Assembly (NCBI RefSeq): GCF_014637345.1
Contig: NZ_BMEX01000003.1
Coordinates: 64,001 to 128,000, forward strand
DNA: 64,000 nucleotides
DNA from: Kroppenstedtia guangzhouensis
Lineage (GTDB): Bacteria > Bacillota > Bacilli > Thermoactinomycetales > DSM-45169
Direction of reading: 5' to 3'
Every line of letters begins with the position of its first letter. Positions within the stretch are counted from its first letter, which is position 1. This document shows positions 41,979 to 51,411 of the stretch, one piece after another. The notes under the pieces are model-generated. The model made no database searches, was not told the DNA's origin, and saw only the letters and a program-made list of their open reading frames with translations. The translations under genes and the position numbers were made by a program.

Positions 41979-42743
41979 TCAAACTTCGCCGTCATCGATG
42001 GCATCCCGCATGCGGCGAATGATCTTTTTTTCCAAACGGGAGACCTGAACCTGGGAAATTCCCAGCCGTTGTGCCACTTCCGACTGAGTCTGATCCTTGA
42101 AGAACCGGAGATATACGATCAAACGCTCTCTTTCTTCCAACTGACGGATCGCCTCTTTCAGGGCCATTCGGTCAAACCAGCCTTCTTCCTCATCATCGGC
42201 AATCTGATCTATCAAAGTGATCGGATCCCCGTCATTCTCATAAACTGTCTCATGGATGGAAGTGGGGGTACGGCTTGCTTCCTGGGCAAAAACGATCTCT
42301 TCCGGCGTCACCCCGATCTCATCGGACAGCTCCTGGATGGTCGGGGAGCGACCCAACCCTTTGGTCAATTCATCTTTGACTTTTCGAATTCGGTTAGACA
42401 GCTCCTTGAGAGAACGGCTTACCTTCACCATGCCGTCATCCCTCAGAAAACGTTGGATCTCTCCGATAATCATCGGCACAGCATAGGTGGAAAACTTTAC
42501 ATCATAAGCGAGGTCGAATTTATCCACGGCTTTCAAAAGACCGATACAACCGATTTGAAATAGATCTTCCGCTTCATAGCCCCGGTTCAGAAAACGTTGC
42601 ACCACGGACCACACCAGCCGGATGTTATGCTGAACCAGTCGATCCCGTGCCTCCGTGTCCCCTTTTTGACTTTTTTGGATCAGGTCTTTCACTTCTTTAT
42701 CCGACAGATGCTTATGGCGGGAATTGCGCACATCAGACTCCAT
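41979..42743 (-). CDS. sigF: RNA polymerase sigma-F factor
   Basis: First forespore-specific sigma factor. The 254-residue protein has region 2 (VQRFLNRGYEAEDLFQIGCIGLLKAVDKFD, seen as separate blocks), region 3 (IQELSDEIGVTPEE) and region 4 with a helix-turn-helix (SEVAQRLGISQVQVSRLEKK). GAGGGTGG precedes the ATG. Its activity is held by SpoIIAB and released by SpoIIAA, encoded just upstream in the same operon. Confidence 0.95.
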   Translation of the reverse strand: MESDVRNSRHKHLSDKEVKDLIQKSQKGDTEARDRLVQHNIRLVWSVVQRFLNRGYEAEDLFQIGCIGLLKAVDKFDLAYDVKFSTYAVPMIIGEIQRFLRDDGMVKVSRSLKELSNRIRKVKDELTKGLGRSPTIQELSDEIGVTPEEIVFAQEASRTPTSIHETVYENDGDPITLIDQIADDEEEGWFDRMALKEAIRQLEERERLIVYLRFFKDQTQSEVAQRLGISQVQVSRLEKKIIRRMRDAIDDGEV

Positions 42744-42752
42744 AGTCCACCC

Positions 42753-43208
42753 TCAGTTTCCAACAGCCTGTCGGTGGGTTTTCAAATCTTTCACCATACG
42801 GACACTCGTTCCCTTCCCTTCGGCAGAGAGGACTTCCACTTGATCCATAAAATTTTCCATGATAGTGAAGCCCATCCCGGAACGTTCCAGTTCCGGCTTA
42901 GAGGTGAAGAGAGGTTGACGCGCCCTGTCCACATCCGCAATGCCCACCCCTTGGTCCTCAATCTGGATGCTGATCCGGTTCCCGTCGATTTCAGTCCGGA
43001 TCGTAATCTCACCGTCTGTCCTCTCCTCGTAACCGTGAATAATCGCATTGGTAACCGCTTCGGAAACCACAGTCTTGATATCGGTCAACTCTTCCATGGT
43101 CGGATCCAGTTGGGAGACAAAAGAGGCCACCGCCACCCTGGCGAAGGATTCGTTTTCCGATCGGCTGGCAAACCTCGTCTCCATAAAATTGGTATGTATG
43201 GTGCTCAT
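42753..43208 (-). CDS. spoIIAB: Anti-sigma-F factor and kinase SpoIIAB
   Basis: Binds sigma-F and phosphorylates SpoIIAA. The 151-residue GHKL-type protein shows the N-box [11 protein letters not shown], the G1 block EDQGVGI and the G2 block [13 protein letters not shown]. Its ATG overlaps the spoIIAA stop codon (ATGA), so the two are coupled. Confidence 0.95.
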   Translation of the reverse strand: MSTIHTNFMETRFASRSENESFARVAVASFVSQLDPTMEELTDIKTVVSEAVTNAIIHGYEERTDGEITIRTEIDGNRISIQIEDQGVGIADVDRARQPLFTSKPELERSGMGFTIMENFMDQVEVLSAEGKGTSVRMVKDLKTHRQAVGN

Positions 43209-43558
43209 GATGCCACCCCACAGACATTGAGAGCTGTTTGCTCATCTTCGCAAAAGGGCAGAATTTTTAACATCCCCGATAGCTCAAACAAGCGGTGTAT
43301 GGACGGTTGGACAGCACAGAGAACCATTTTTCCATCCATTTCGGATATTCTGCGATATCGACCCAGGATCACACCAAGTCCCGAACTGTCCATAAAGGTG
43401 AGTTTGGATAAGTTTAACACTAGATGTCCATAAATTCCTTTGGACCATTCCCGGTCAATTCGCTCCCGCACTTCTGTCGCGGAGTGATGATCCAACTCCC
43501 CGTCCAGACGCACGAGAAGTACATCTCGCTGATGTGAAATCTCCACATGCAGGCTCAT
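43205..43558 (-). CDS. spoIIAA: Anti-sigma-F factor antagonist SpoIIAA
   Basis: STAS-domain protein of 117 residues that, when dephosphorylated, frees sigma-F from SpoIIAB. The phosphorylated Ser is in [15 protein letters not shown] near residue 57. The start at 43558 follows GGGGGG; the upstream frame extension has no ribosome site. SpoIIE, the phosphatase, is not in the window. Confidence 0.95.
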   Translation of the reverse strand: MSLHVEISHQRDVLLVRLDGELDHHSATEVRERIDREWSKGIYGHLVLNLSKLTFMDSSGLGVILGRYRRISEMDGKMVLCAVQPSIHRLFELSGMLKILPFCEDEQTALNVCGVAS

Positions 43559-43670
43559 CTCTTTTCCCCCCTGTCCTTCTGTAAAACACCGTTGCTTTTC
43601 ATTTCTACGTTTCCAAAAGGGGTTCCTCCTAACTGACAAAAATAGAAGAAAACCGGGAAAGACCGACAAA

Positions 43671-43701
43671 ACCGATTCCGCCCATCGGGGCGGAATCGGT
43701 C
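43671..43701 (-). terminator. Hairpin between dacF and spoIIAA
   Basis: ACCGATTCCGCCC and GGGCGGAATCGGT form a 13-bp stem around CGAT, followed by TTTTG. In B. subtilis dacF reads through into spoIIA late in development; this hairpin may limit that. Confidence 0.65.
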
Positions 43702-44889
43702 TTAAGTTCCGGGGTCTGCGGCAGGTGTTTCATCCGGAATAAAAAACATCTTCCTGGCAGTTCGCTTCATTATGGTCCATATTCCCGCTTTGGGGATCTC
43801 CCGGGCGGAAACCAACTCCATCCGGGCCACTGTTTTTCCGTTTTTCTCCACTTCCACAGCTCCCAAAAACTGCCCTCTCCTGACCGGTGCCTTCAGCTTT
43901 TCCCATCGAATTTTCGTCCGATAATCGCCGGGATTCTCTCCTTTTTTCATCAACACGCTGAACTGTTGGGGGGAACGCACCTCGATCATGTTTTTTTCCC
44001 CTTTATCCACCTGAAGTCTTCCGATCAGTTGACCCGGTTTGTAAATCACCCGGTTGGCGTATTGATTGAATGCAAAATCCAGCATGCGGGTGATTTCCCG
44101 GTTTCGAGCCTTGACATCCGGTTCACCCATAACCACAGCAATCGCCCGCAAATCCCGGCGCTTGGCAGTGGCAGCCAGACAAAATCCCGCTTCCCCTGTA
44201 TATCCTGTTTTAAGACCGTCCAATCCTTCGTAAAACTTCACCAGTTTGTTGGTATTCACCAACCAAAAAGGCTTTTTACTGTCCTTGCGCAAATAATCCT
44301 CATAGATTTTTGTAAATCTGGTTATTTCCCGATGTTTGAGCAACTCGCGGGACATGATCGCGATATCCTTCGCCGTGGAATAATGATCAGGTGCTGGAAG
44401 ACCATTGGGGTTTTGAAACCGGGTGTCTTTCATGCCCAACTCTTCCGCCCGCCGGTTCATCATTTCCACAAACCGCCCTTCCGTACCCGCCAAATGTTCG
44501 GCGAGGGCCACCGAAGCATCATTGGCACTTCCGACCGCCACCGCTTTTAACAGATCTTCCAGTTTCATAACTTCGTCTGTTTCCAGAAAAATCTGGGACC
44601 CTCCCATGGAGGAGGCGTATTCACTGGTACGCACTTGATCTTCATAGGAGATCTTGCCTTTCTCCAACGCTTCCATCACCAACAGCATCGTCATGATTTT
44701 GGTGATGCTTGCCGGCGGCAGTTTTTCCCGGCTGTTTTTTTCATACAACACGGTTCCGGTATCCGCATCGACCAAAATAGCCGATTTTGAACTGGGTGCC
44801 AACCCATCTTCTGCCGCCCACACGGGGGTGGGACTTGCCACAATGGGCAGACACAACAACAGAACCCACACACACAAACGTGCTCGCAT
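43702..44889 (-). CDS. dacF: D-alanyl-D-alanine carboxypeptidase DacF
   Basis: Forespore penicillin-binding protein that trims cortex precursors. The 395-residue protein has a signal peptide (residues 1-25, cut near VWAAE), then SITKIM, GSANDAS and LKTGYT, and a C-terminal PBP5-type domain. GGAGGGG precedes the ATG. It lies directly upstream of spoIIAA as in B. subtilis. The motif is SAN rather than SGN, seen in this subfamily. Confidence 0.93.
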   Translation of the reverse strand: MRARLCVWVLLLCLPIVASPTPVWAAEDGLAPSSKSAILVDADTGTVLYEKNSREKLPPASITKIMTMLLVMEALEKGKISYEDQVRTSEYASSMGGSQIFLETDEVMKLEDLLKAVAVGSANDASVALAEHLAGTEGRFVEMMNRRAEELGMKDTRFQNPNGLPAPDHYSTAKDIAIMSRELLKHREITRFTKIYEDYLRKDSKKPFWLVNTNKLVKFYEGLDGLKTGYTGEAGFCLAATAKRRDLRAIAVVMGEPDVKARNREITRMLDFAFNQYANRVIYKPGQLIGRLQVDKGEKNMIEVRSPQQFSVLMKKGENPGDYRTKIRWEKLKAPVRRGQFLGAVEVEKNGKTVARMELVSAREIPKAGIWTIMKRTARKMFFIPDETPAADPGT

Positions 44890-44955
44890 CGAGGCTTCCC
44901 CTCCTTCTCTACCTTTATTGTGAGCGGAGGGGAGGATGATTATTCCATATATGAC

Positions 44956-44982
44956 AAAAAGAAAAACCGGGCAAATACCCGG
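44956..44982 (-). terminator. Terminator after the nucleoside phosphorylase operon
   Basis: CCGGG and CCCGG pair around TATTTG, followed by TTTTTCTTTTTG on the minus strand. Confidence 0.75.
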
Positions 44983-44994
44983 AGAAAATTAAAC

Positions 44995-46314
44995 TTATTC
45001 AGCCTTCACATCTGTAACCAATTCCCGAACCAGGAGTGGAGGCGTCACTGGTTGATTTCCAAGAGTGACCGCGTTAAGGAAACGTTCCCGCACGGTTTCT
45101 GCCTCTTCTCTGTTGTTGGCGTGAAGGATGGCCAACGTTTCCCCTTTATGCACGACATCCCCGATTTTCTTACGCAGAAGCACCCCGACACCGTAATCGA
45201 TGGGAGCATCTTTAGTCTTTCGACCGGCACCCAGCTGCATGGCACACAAACCGATCGCCTCCGCATCCAATGCTGTCACTACCCCGTAGTCGGGAGATTC
45301 CACGGGCAATTGCACCGGAGATTGCGGAAGTCGATCCGGCTCATCCACCGCCCGGGCGTCTCCTCCTTGCGCCTTTACAAACCGGCGGAAATACTCCAGA
45401 GCCGAACCATCATCGATGGCTGCCTTGAGCTTCTCCTCAGCCTCCTTTGGTGATGCCGCCCTTTGAGCCAAGGTCACCATCTGTCCCCCCAAGGTCAGAC
45501 AAAGTTCCGTCAGATCCCGGGGGCCGTCGCCTTTCAAAGTTTCAATCGCTTCCTTCACTTCCAAAGCATTTCCCACCGCATATCCCAACGGTTGACTCAT
45601 ATCACTGATCACTGCCACGGTCCGCCGCCCGATTCGATGGCCGATTTCCACCATCGACCGGGCCAGCTCAAGTGCCTTCTTTTCCTCTTTCATAAACGCC
45701 CCGCTTCCGGTTTTAACATCCAGGACAACAGCATCGGCACCGGCAGCGATCTTTTTGCTCATAATGGAACTGGCGATCAGAGGGATGGAATCCACCGTGG
45801 CGGTGACATCCCGAAGGGCGTACAGCTTCTTGTCGGCCGGGGTGAGATCAGCAGTTTGTCCCATCACAGCTACACCCAACTCATTGACCTGCCGGACAAA
45901 GTCTGTTGTGGATAAAGCTGTTTCAAACCCCGAAAAAGACTCCAATTTGTCTATTGTTCCCCCAGTATGACCGAGACCACGCCCGGACAGTTTGGCCACC
46001 GGCACCCCGGCCGCTGCCACCAGGGGAGCCAGCACCAGCGTGGTGGTGTCCCCCACACCCCCTGTGCTGTGTTTGTCCACTTTGATTCCTTCAATCGCAG
46101 AGAGATCAACCTCCTCGCCGGATCGAACCATTTCCATGGTCAAATCCACCGTCTCCCGGGCGTTCATCCCGCGGATCCGGACAGCCATGGCCCAGGCGGA
46201 CATCTGGTAGTCAGGGATGTTTCCTTGGTGATATCCCTGAATCAGAAACCGGATCTCCTGGGAAGTAAGCACCTGTCCATCCCGCTTTTTCCGGATCAGT
46301 TCCACTGCCTCCAT
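44995..46314 (-). CDS. pdp: Pyrimidine-nucleoside phosphorylase
   Basis: Phosphorolysis of uridine, thymidine and deoxyuridine for salvage. The 439-residue protein has an N-terminal helical domain, the phosphate loop DKHSTGGVGDTTTL, KLSGRGLGHTGGTIDKLES and KTGSGAFM, and the C-terminal barrel domain near DYGVGVLLRKKIGD. GGAGGG precedes the ATG. It lies 2 nt from the upstream phosphorylase gene; the sugar phosphates it releases would be handled by DeoB. Confidence 0.94.
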   Translation of the reverse strand: MEAVELIRKKRDGQVLTSQEIRFLIQGYHQGNIPDYQMSAWAMAVRIRGMNARETVDLTMEMVRSGEEVDLSAIEGIKVDKHSTGGVGDTTTLVLAPLVAAAGVPVAKLSGRGLGHTGGTIDKLESFSGFETALSTTDFVRQVNELGVAVMGQTADLTPADKKLYALRDVTATVDSIPLIASSIMSKKIAAGADAVVLDVKTGSGAFMKEEKKALELARSMVEIGHRIGRRTVAVISDMSQPLGYAVGNALEVKEAIETLKGDGPRDLTELCLTLGGQMVTLAQRAASPKEAEEKLKAAIDDGSALEYFRRFVKAQGGDARAVDEPDRLPQSPVQLPVESPDYGVVTALDAEAIGLCAMQLGAGRKTKDAPIDYGVGVLLRKKIGDVVHKGETLAILHANNREEAETVRERFLNAVTLGNQPVTPPLLVRELVTDVKAE

Positions 46315-46315
46315 C

Positions 46316-47143
46316 TTATCCCTCCATCCGGGCCAGGATTCCTTTTACCAACCCGATAAATCGGGGTTTTGTTCGGTTGGCCACCTCCACCACCTGTTCA
46401 TGAGTCAGAGGTTCCAGCTCCTCTCCAATGGCCATATCCGTGATACAGGAGATCCCCAGCACCTTCAGACCTGCATGACGGGCTGCAATCACCTCCGGCA
46501 CCGTCGACATACCGACGGTATCCCCTCCCAGGTTGCGAAGCATGATCAATTCGGCCGGGGTCATATAGGAGGGCCCGCTAACCCCTGCGTATACTCCCTG
46601 TTGCAGACGGATTCCCTGCTCCTCAGCCACTTCCCGGGCCAATTGGATCAATTCCCGGTCATAGGCCTCCGACATATCGGGAAAACGGGGGCCCAAGCGA
46701 TCCTCATTGGGACCGATCAGGGGATTGGCTCCTGTGAAATTGATATGATCCTCAATCAACATCAGATCCCCTGCCTGAAAGGAAGCATTCATCCCGCCAC
46801 AGGCATTGGTGGCCACCAAGCTTTTCACACCGAAGGATTTCATCACATAGATGGGAAATACCACTTCCTGCTGGGTATATCCCTCATAAAAATGGAAACG
46901 CCCCTCCATCGCCACCACCGTTTTTCCGGACAGACAGCCGATGACCAATCTGCCCGCATGACCTTCCACTGTGGATTGAGGGAAGTGAGGAATCTCGTCA
47001 TAAGGAATATAGTCAGCAGCCTCGAGATCCCGGGCCAAATCCCCCAGTCCGGAACCCAGGATCATTCCGATGGTCGGACGGTGATTCGTTTTTTTCTCAA
47101 TGGTTTCCTTTGCTTCTGCAATCCGTTCCATTTTTTGCTCCAA
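46316..47143 (-). CDS. Trimeric-type purine nucleoside phosphorylase, variant paralog
   Basis: A 275-residue paralog of the next gene upstream, clearly alike along its length (GSGLG, PHFPQSTVEGHAGRLV, GRFHFYEGY). The two positions that contact the base differ: Met194 in SGPSYMTPAE where Glu is normal, and Asp236 in SCITDMA where Asn is normal. In human PNP these are Glu201 and Asn243, with the same spacing of 42. Asn-to-Asp changes are known to admit adenine nucleosides, so this copy may prefer adenosine or another base. The start may be TTG 47143 or ATG 47131. Confidence 0.88.
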   Translation of the reverse strand: MEQKMERIAEAKETIEKKTNHRPTIGMILGSGLGDLARDLEAADYIPYDEIPHFPQSTVEGHAGRLVIGCLSGKTVVAMEGRFHFYEGYTQQEVVFPIYVMKSFGVKSLVATNACGGMNASFQAGDLMLIEDHINFTGANPLIGPNEDRLGPRFPDMSEAYDRELIQLAREVAEEQGIRLQQGVYAGVSGPSYMTPAELIMLRNLGGDTVGMSTVPEVIAARHAGLKVLGISCITDMAIGEELEPLTHEQVVEVANRTKPRFIGLVKGILARMEG

Positions 47144-47178
47144 TGTATGGATCCCCTTCCCTTTGTTTTTGATCCCCT

Positions 47179-48009
47179 TCAGACCGATCGAATCTCCTTG
47201 ATCAACCCTTTCACCAGCCGGGTGAAGCGGGGCTTTACCCGTTCAGCCGTCTCCATTACCTCATTGTGACTGAGAGGTTGGGGCAGGATTCCCGCAGCCA
47301 TGTTGGAGATACAGGAAATACCGATGACCCGCATCCCCCCGTGTCTGGCCACGATCACTTCGGGAACGGTAGACATGCCGACGGCATCCGCTCCCATCTT
47401 TCGGAGCATGCGGATCTCGGCGGGCGTTTCATAGGAAGGTCCGGTCAGTCCGGCATAGATTCCCTCCCGCAAGATGATCCCCTGAGCCTCCGCCACCCGT
47501 TTGGCCAATTGCCGGTACAGGGGATCATATGCTTCCGACATATCGGGGAACCGGACACCCCATTCGGGATGGTTGGGGCCGATCAGCGGATTGGTAAACA
47601 TCAGATTGAGATGATCCCGGATCAACATCAGATCCCCCGCTTCAAAGCCGGTGTGGATGCCGCCGGCGGCATTGGTGACGACCAACGTCTCCACCCCCAG
47701 GGATTTCATCACGCGGATCGGAAAGGTCACCTCCTGCATCCCATACCCCTCGTAAAAATGAAACCGCCCCTGCATCGCCACCACCGGTTGGGATTCCAAA
47801 TGACCCATTACCAACCGACCCGCATGACCTTCCACTGTGGAGACTGGAAAATGGGGAATCTCCCCGTAACCAACGGTTTCCGGACTTTCGATCTCCTCCG
47901 CCAGGATCCCCAGACCGGAGCCGAGTACCAACCCGATTTTCGGCTTTTTACTGATCCGTCTGCGGATCATTTGTGCAGCCTGTTCCGTTTTCTGCAGCAT
48001 GGATTCCAT
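47179..48009 (-). CDS. punA: Purine nucleoside phosphorylase, guanosine/inosine type
   Basis: Trimeric PNP (PupG/PunA) that splits guanosine and inosine and their deoxy forms with phosphate. The 276-residue protein keeps the usual base-binding Glu194 (GPSYETPAE) and Asn236 (SCISNMA), the phosphate Ser in GSGLG and the His in EGHAGRL. GGAGAGAGGAG precedes the ATG. It stands between deoB and the variant copy, as part of a nucleoside salvage operon. Confidence 0.93.
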   Translation of the reverse strand: MESMLQKTEQAAQMIRRRISKKPKIGLVLGSGLGILAEEIESPETVGYGEIPHFPVSTVEGHAGRLVMGHLESQPVVAMQGRFHFYEGYGMQEVTFPIRVMKSLGVETLVVTNAAGGIHTGFEAGDLMLIRDHLNLMFTNPLIGPNHPEWGVRFPDMSEAYDPLYRQLAKRVAEAQGIILREGIYAGLTGPSYETPAEIRMLRKMGADAVGMSTVPEVIVARHGGMRVIGISCISNMAAGILPQPLSHNEVMETAERVKPRFTRLVKGLIKEIRSV

Positions 48010-48028
48010 CTTGAGATCTCCTCTCTCC

Positions 48029-49216
48029 TTATCTCCGGTATTGTAATTCGGACAGAAATGAAGTTCCGTAATCCGGCATCTGCACCCCGAAATTGTCCGC
48101 TATGGTGGCCCCCACATCGGAAAAAGTTTTCCGAACCCCGAGGGACCTTCCTGTCTCCGACAACGACGGCCCCCATACAAAGAGAGGGACATATTCCCGG
48201 GTGTGATCGGTTCCGGTGTATGTGGGATCATTTCCGTGATCTGCCGTGATGATCAGGAGATCAGACGGCCGGATCAACTCCAGAATCTCCGGCAACCGAC
48301 GGTCAAAATCCTCCAACGCCTGTCCGTATCCCTCCGGATCCCGTCGATGTCCGTATTTGGAGTCAAAATCGACCAGATTGATAAAAGCCAGCCCGGTCCA
48401 GTTTTCTTTCAAAACCTCCGACAGTTTGTCCACTCCGTCCATATTATTTTCAGTTGTAACGGAGCGGGTGATCCCTTCGCCGGCGTAAATATCCGAAATC
48501 TTGCCGATGCCGATCGCATCCAGACCCGCCTGTTGCAAAAAGTTCATCACTGTCGGTCGCGGTGGTTTGACGGAATAATCCCTCCGGTCGGCGGTCCGTT
48601 CAAAACTCCCCGGCCGGCCGGTGAAGGGACGGGCAATCACCCGGACCACGGCAAACCGTTCATCCATGGTCAGTTCCCGTGCAACCTCGCAAATCCGATA
48701 CAACTCATTCAGGGGGATGATCTCTTCATGGGCTGCAATCTGAAAGACACTGTCTGCCGATGTATATACGATCACATCCCCCGACTCCATATGTTTCTCT
48801 CCCAGCTCCTCGATGATTGCCGTCCCGGAGGCCGGTTTATTTCCCAACACTTTGCGTCCGATCCGTTGTTCAAAGGCTTGGATCAACTCTTCGGGAAAAC
48901 CTTGTGGGTAAGTTTTGAATGGGATCGAAGTATGTACACCCATCAATTCCCAATGTCCGGTAGTCGTATCCTTGCCGGCGGAAACCTCCGCCATTTTTCC
49001 ATAATGGGCCTTGGGCCGGTCCGCTGGACTGATTCCAGGAATCGGTTCAATATTGGACAACCCCAAACCGGCGAGATGAGGAAGATTCAGCCCCCTGACT
49101 TCCGCGATATGGCCCATGGTATGAACTCCCTCATCACCGAATTGTTCCGCATCGGGCAAGGCTCCGATGCCCACGCTGTCCAACACGATCAAAGCGATTC
49201 GATCAAATCTCTTCAC
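48029..49216 (-). CDS. deoB: Phosphopentomutase
   Basis: Interconverts (deoxy)ribose 1- and 5-phosphate, channelling sugar from the phosphorylases encoded downstream. The alkaline-phosphatase-like protein shows the metal-binding DSVGIGALPDA near the start, DTTTGHWELMG with the phosphorylated Thr, and the C-terminal ADHGNDPT with TDHTREYVP. The GTG at 49216 after AGGGGTG gives 395 residues, the family length. It is 20 nt from punA. Confidence 0.93.
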   Translation of the reverse strand: MKRFDRIALIVLDSVGIGALPDAEQFGDEGVHTMGHIAEVRGLNLPHLAGLGLSNIEPIPGISPADRPKAHYGKMAEVSAGKDTTTGHWELMGVHTSIPFKTYPQGFPEELIQAFEQRIGRKVLGNKPASGTAIIEELGEKHMESGDVIVYTSADSVFQIAAHEEIIPLNELYRICEVARELTMDERFAVVRVIARPFTGRPGSFERTADRRDYSVKPPRPTVMNFLQQAGLDAIGIGKISDIYAGEGITRSVTTENNMDGVDKLSEVLKENWTGLAFINLVDFDSKYGHRRDPEGYGQALEDFDRRLPEILELIRPSDLLIITADHGNDPTYTGTDHTREYVPLFVWGPSLSETGRSLGVRKTFSDVGATIADNFGVQMPDYGTSFLSELQYRR

Positions 49217-49243
49217 GCGTCTCACCCCTGTCATCCGTCTCAA

Positions 49244-49275
49244 AAAAAAGGCCGCTCAAGGGATCCCCAAGCGGT
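49244..49275 (-). terminator. Terminator after yqzK
   Basis: CCGCT and AGCGG with inner GGGG and CCCT form a hairpin followed by CCTTTTTTTT on the minus strand, between yqzK and deoB. Confidence 0.7.
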
Positions 49276-49286
49276 GAAGAAAAGGC

Positions 49287-49532
49287 TTATTCGCCCAACC
49301 AATAAAACATGCGGAGGCGATCCGTTATATCTGCCAAATCCCCCCGTCCACTCGGTTTTTCCGAGGGGGCCATCACTTTGACCGCACGTCCCTTCGGCTC
49401 CCCGTATCGATGGGTTGGTTGCATCCATTGTGACAGGATGGAAATGGCTTCATACAAAACCAGGGTCAGGATCACAAAAAGGATTAAAAACTTGGCCCAT
49501 GCCGCCAACCGACGGAGCGGGATAATCATCAA
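49287..49532 (-). CDS. yqzK: DUF4227 small membrane protein
   Basis: An 81-residue protein with one membrane helix at about residues 13-35 (AKFLILFVILTLVLYEAI) and the tail DITDRLRMFYWLGE, which I recognise as DUF4227 (B. subtilis YqzK). Function is unknown. In B. subtilis it lies between fur and xerD; here ald lies on the fur side and xerD is absent, deoB following instead. Confidence 0.8.
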   Translation of the reverse strand: MMIIPLRRLAAWAKFLILFVILTLVLYEAISILSQWMQPTHRYGEPKGRAVKVMAPSEKPSGRGDLADITDRLRMFYWLGE

Positions 49533-49596
49533 ACCCCGTCCTTTCCCATCTCTTTTACCTTTATCTTATGGGAAGAGAGACGGCCCTATGTCCACT

Positions 49597-50730
49597 TTAA
49601 CCCAGAATGGCCCGACCCATCAGCTCATCAAGAGATTGATATGGAAGGTTCAAATCCTCCGCAACCGCTCGATAGGTGATGATCCCGTCCATCACATTGA
49701 CCCCCCGGGCAAGGGGATGGTTTTGCTGCAGAGACTTCTCCAATCCCCGGTTGGCAATCTCCAGCGCATAAGGAATCGTCACATTGGTAAGTGCATAGGT
49801 GGATGTACGAGCCACTGCTCCCGGGATGTTGGCCACGGCATAATGAACCACACCGTGTTTTACATAGGTCGGGTCACTGTGGGTGGTCACCCGGTCGCTG
49901 GTTTCGATGGAGCCGCCTTGGTCGATCGCCACATCGACGATCACGGAACCGGGGCTCATCTCCTTGACCATTTCTTCCGTCACCAAGCGCGGGGCACGCC
50001 GACCGGGAATCAGGACCGCCCCGATCAGGAGGTCGGCTTTTTTGGCAGCTTGTCCGATATTGAAGGGATTGGACATCAATGTCCGAACCTGCCCATGAAA
50101 AATATCATCCAGTTGCCGCAGACGGTCCGGGTTGAGATCGATGATTGTCACATTGGCCCCGAGACCCAGGGCGATCTTGGCCGCATTGGTTCCGACGATT
50201 CCACCCCCGATAATGACGACCTCACCGGGAAGAACACCCGGAACCCCGCCGAGAAGAACCCCTTTCCCACCTTTCGGCTTTTCCAGGAATTGTGCTCCGA
50301 TTTGAACAGACATACGTCCTGCCACTTCCGACATGGGAGTCAGCAAAGGAAGGGCCCCGTTATCCAACTGAATTGTTTCATAGGCGATCGCGGTCACTTT
50401 TTTCTCCATCAAGGCCCGGGTCAATTCCGGTTCCGGAGCCAAGTGAAGATAAGTAAACAGGATCAACCCCTCACGAAAATATTGGAACTCCGAAGCTTGG
50501 GGCTCTTTTACCTTCAGGATCATCTCCGCAGAACCCCAGACCTCTTCCGCGCTGTCCATGATTTTCGCTCCGTGTTCCGAAAGGGCCTCATCCGGGAAAC
50601 CGCTGCCAATACCGGCCCCTTTTTGGATCAGAACCTCATGACCGGCTCCCACCAGTGCGTCCACTCCCGCAGGAGTGATCGCCACTCGGTTTTCGTTATC
50701 TTTTATCTCTTTGGGAACTCCAATAATCAT
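49597..50730 (-). CDS. ald: Alanine dehydrogenase
   Basis: NAD-dependent oxidation of L-alanine to pyruvate, needed for growth on alanine and for sporulation in Bacillus. The 377-residue protein starts [17 protein letters not shown] and has KVKEPQ, a [12 protein letters not shown] block with the catalytic His, the Rossmann motif [11 protein letters not shown] and [14 protein letters not shown] precedes the ATG at 50730. It lies between yqzK and fur, not the B. subtilis place. Confidence 0.95.
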   Translation of the reverse strand: MIIGVPKEIKDNENRVAITPAGVDALVGAGHEVLIQKGAGIGSGFPDEALSEHGAKIMDSAEEVWGSAEMILKVKEPQASEFQYFREGLILFTYLHLAPEPELTRALMEKKVTAIAYETIQLDNGALPLLTPMSEVAGRMSVQIGAQFLEKPKGGKGVLLGGVPGVLPGEVVIIGGGIVGTNAAKIALGLGANVTIIDLNPDRLRQLDDIFHGQVRTLMSNPFNIGQAAKKADLLIGAVLIPGRRAPRLVTEEMVKEMSPGSVIVDVAIDQGGSIETSDRVTTHSDPTYVKHGVVHYAVANIPGAVARTSTYALTNVTIPYALEIANRGLEKSLQQNHPLARGVNVMDGIITYRAVAEDLNLPYQSLDELMGRAILG

Positions 50731-50804
50731 GATGCACTCCTCCTTTTCCAATCATATCATACCACTTGCCAATCCAACTTCATACCGCTTTCGGTTTTGG
50801 GCAA

Positions 50805-50835
50805 CAAAAAACGCGAGATCATCCCGGATCTCACG
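50805..50835 (-). terminator. Terminator after fur
   Basis: ACGTGAGATC and GATCTCGCGT pair around CGGGAT, followed by TTTTTTG on the minus strand; it overlaps the fur stop codon. Confidence 0.75.
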
Positions 50836-51310
50836 TCACCTTGGAACCAACCAACTTTTTGGGATCCTTGACTTCGTTTTTGCACCGGTGACAGACCCCG
50901 TGAAAAGTCAACCGGTGATCCACTATCTGAAAATTAAACTCTTCCTCCACCCGCCTTTCAATCGGACCGAGCCAATCATCGATGATTTCATCCACGGTGC
51001 CGCAATGGAGGCAGATCAGGTGGTGATGATGATGTTCAGCCCCCTCGGCACGAAATTCATATCGGGTGACGCCGTCACCGAAATTCAACTTGTGGATCAC
51101 CTGGAGATCGCTGAGGAGCTCCAGGGTACGATAGACTGTGGCCAGGCCGATCTCCGGCGCCTTCTCCTTCACCAACAGGTAGACATCCTCCGCGCTCAGA
51201 TGGTCCTCTTCGTTCTCCAACAGAACACGGACCGTTGCTTCCCGTTGGGGGGTCAGCTTGTAATTGTGAGCAGAAAGCTGCTGTTTAATCTGTTTTACAC
51301 GCTTTTCCAT
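50831..51310 (-). CDS. fur: Ferric uptake regulator Fur
   Basis: Iron-responsive repressor of 159 residues. The winged helix at about residues 15-80 includes LTPQREATVRVLLEN and GLATVYRTLELL; the metal-binding HHHHHLICLHCG near residue 90 and CHRC near 145 supply the zinc and iron ligands. The ATG at 51310 follows GGGGGGTG. Position between spoIIM and yqzK marks it as Fur rather than PerR or Zur. Confidence 0.92.
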   Translation of the reverse strand: MEKRVKQIKQQLSAHNYKLTPQREATVRVLLENEEDHLSAEDVYLLVKEKAPEIGLATVYRTLELLSDLQVIHKLNFGDGVTRYEFRAEGAEHHHHHLICLHCGTVDEIIDDWLGPIERRVEEEFNFQIVDHRLTFHGVCHRCKNEVKDPKKLVGSKVT

Positions 51311-51411
51311 CTGGAACACCCCCCTGCACTCCTGATCTCATTATAGAAGAGGGAGAACAAGGAAGTCAATTCAACCGATAAAAAATATCATTTAATAAAG
51401 ATTTTAATCTG

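Noticed and set aside
46400-48249. Plus-strand ORFs opposite the two phosphorylase genes
   Set aside because: The two shadows resemble each other only because the paralogous genes beneath them do.
48203-49381. 392-codon plus-strand ORF across deoB
   Set aside because: Antisense to deoB, which has all phosphopentomutase motifs.
49309-50871. 520-codon plus-strand ORF across ald
   Set aside because: Long only because the GC-rich ald gene lacks stops on the other strand; no motif, and ald is certain.
51340-51411. Fur or PerR box before fur
   Set aside because: The AT-rich stretch has only loose similarity to the 7-1-7 pattern and no clear symmetry.
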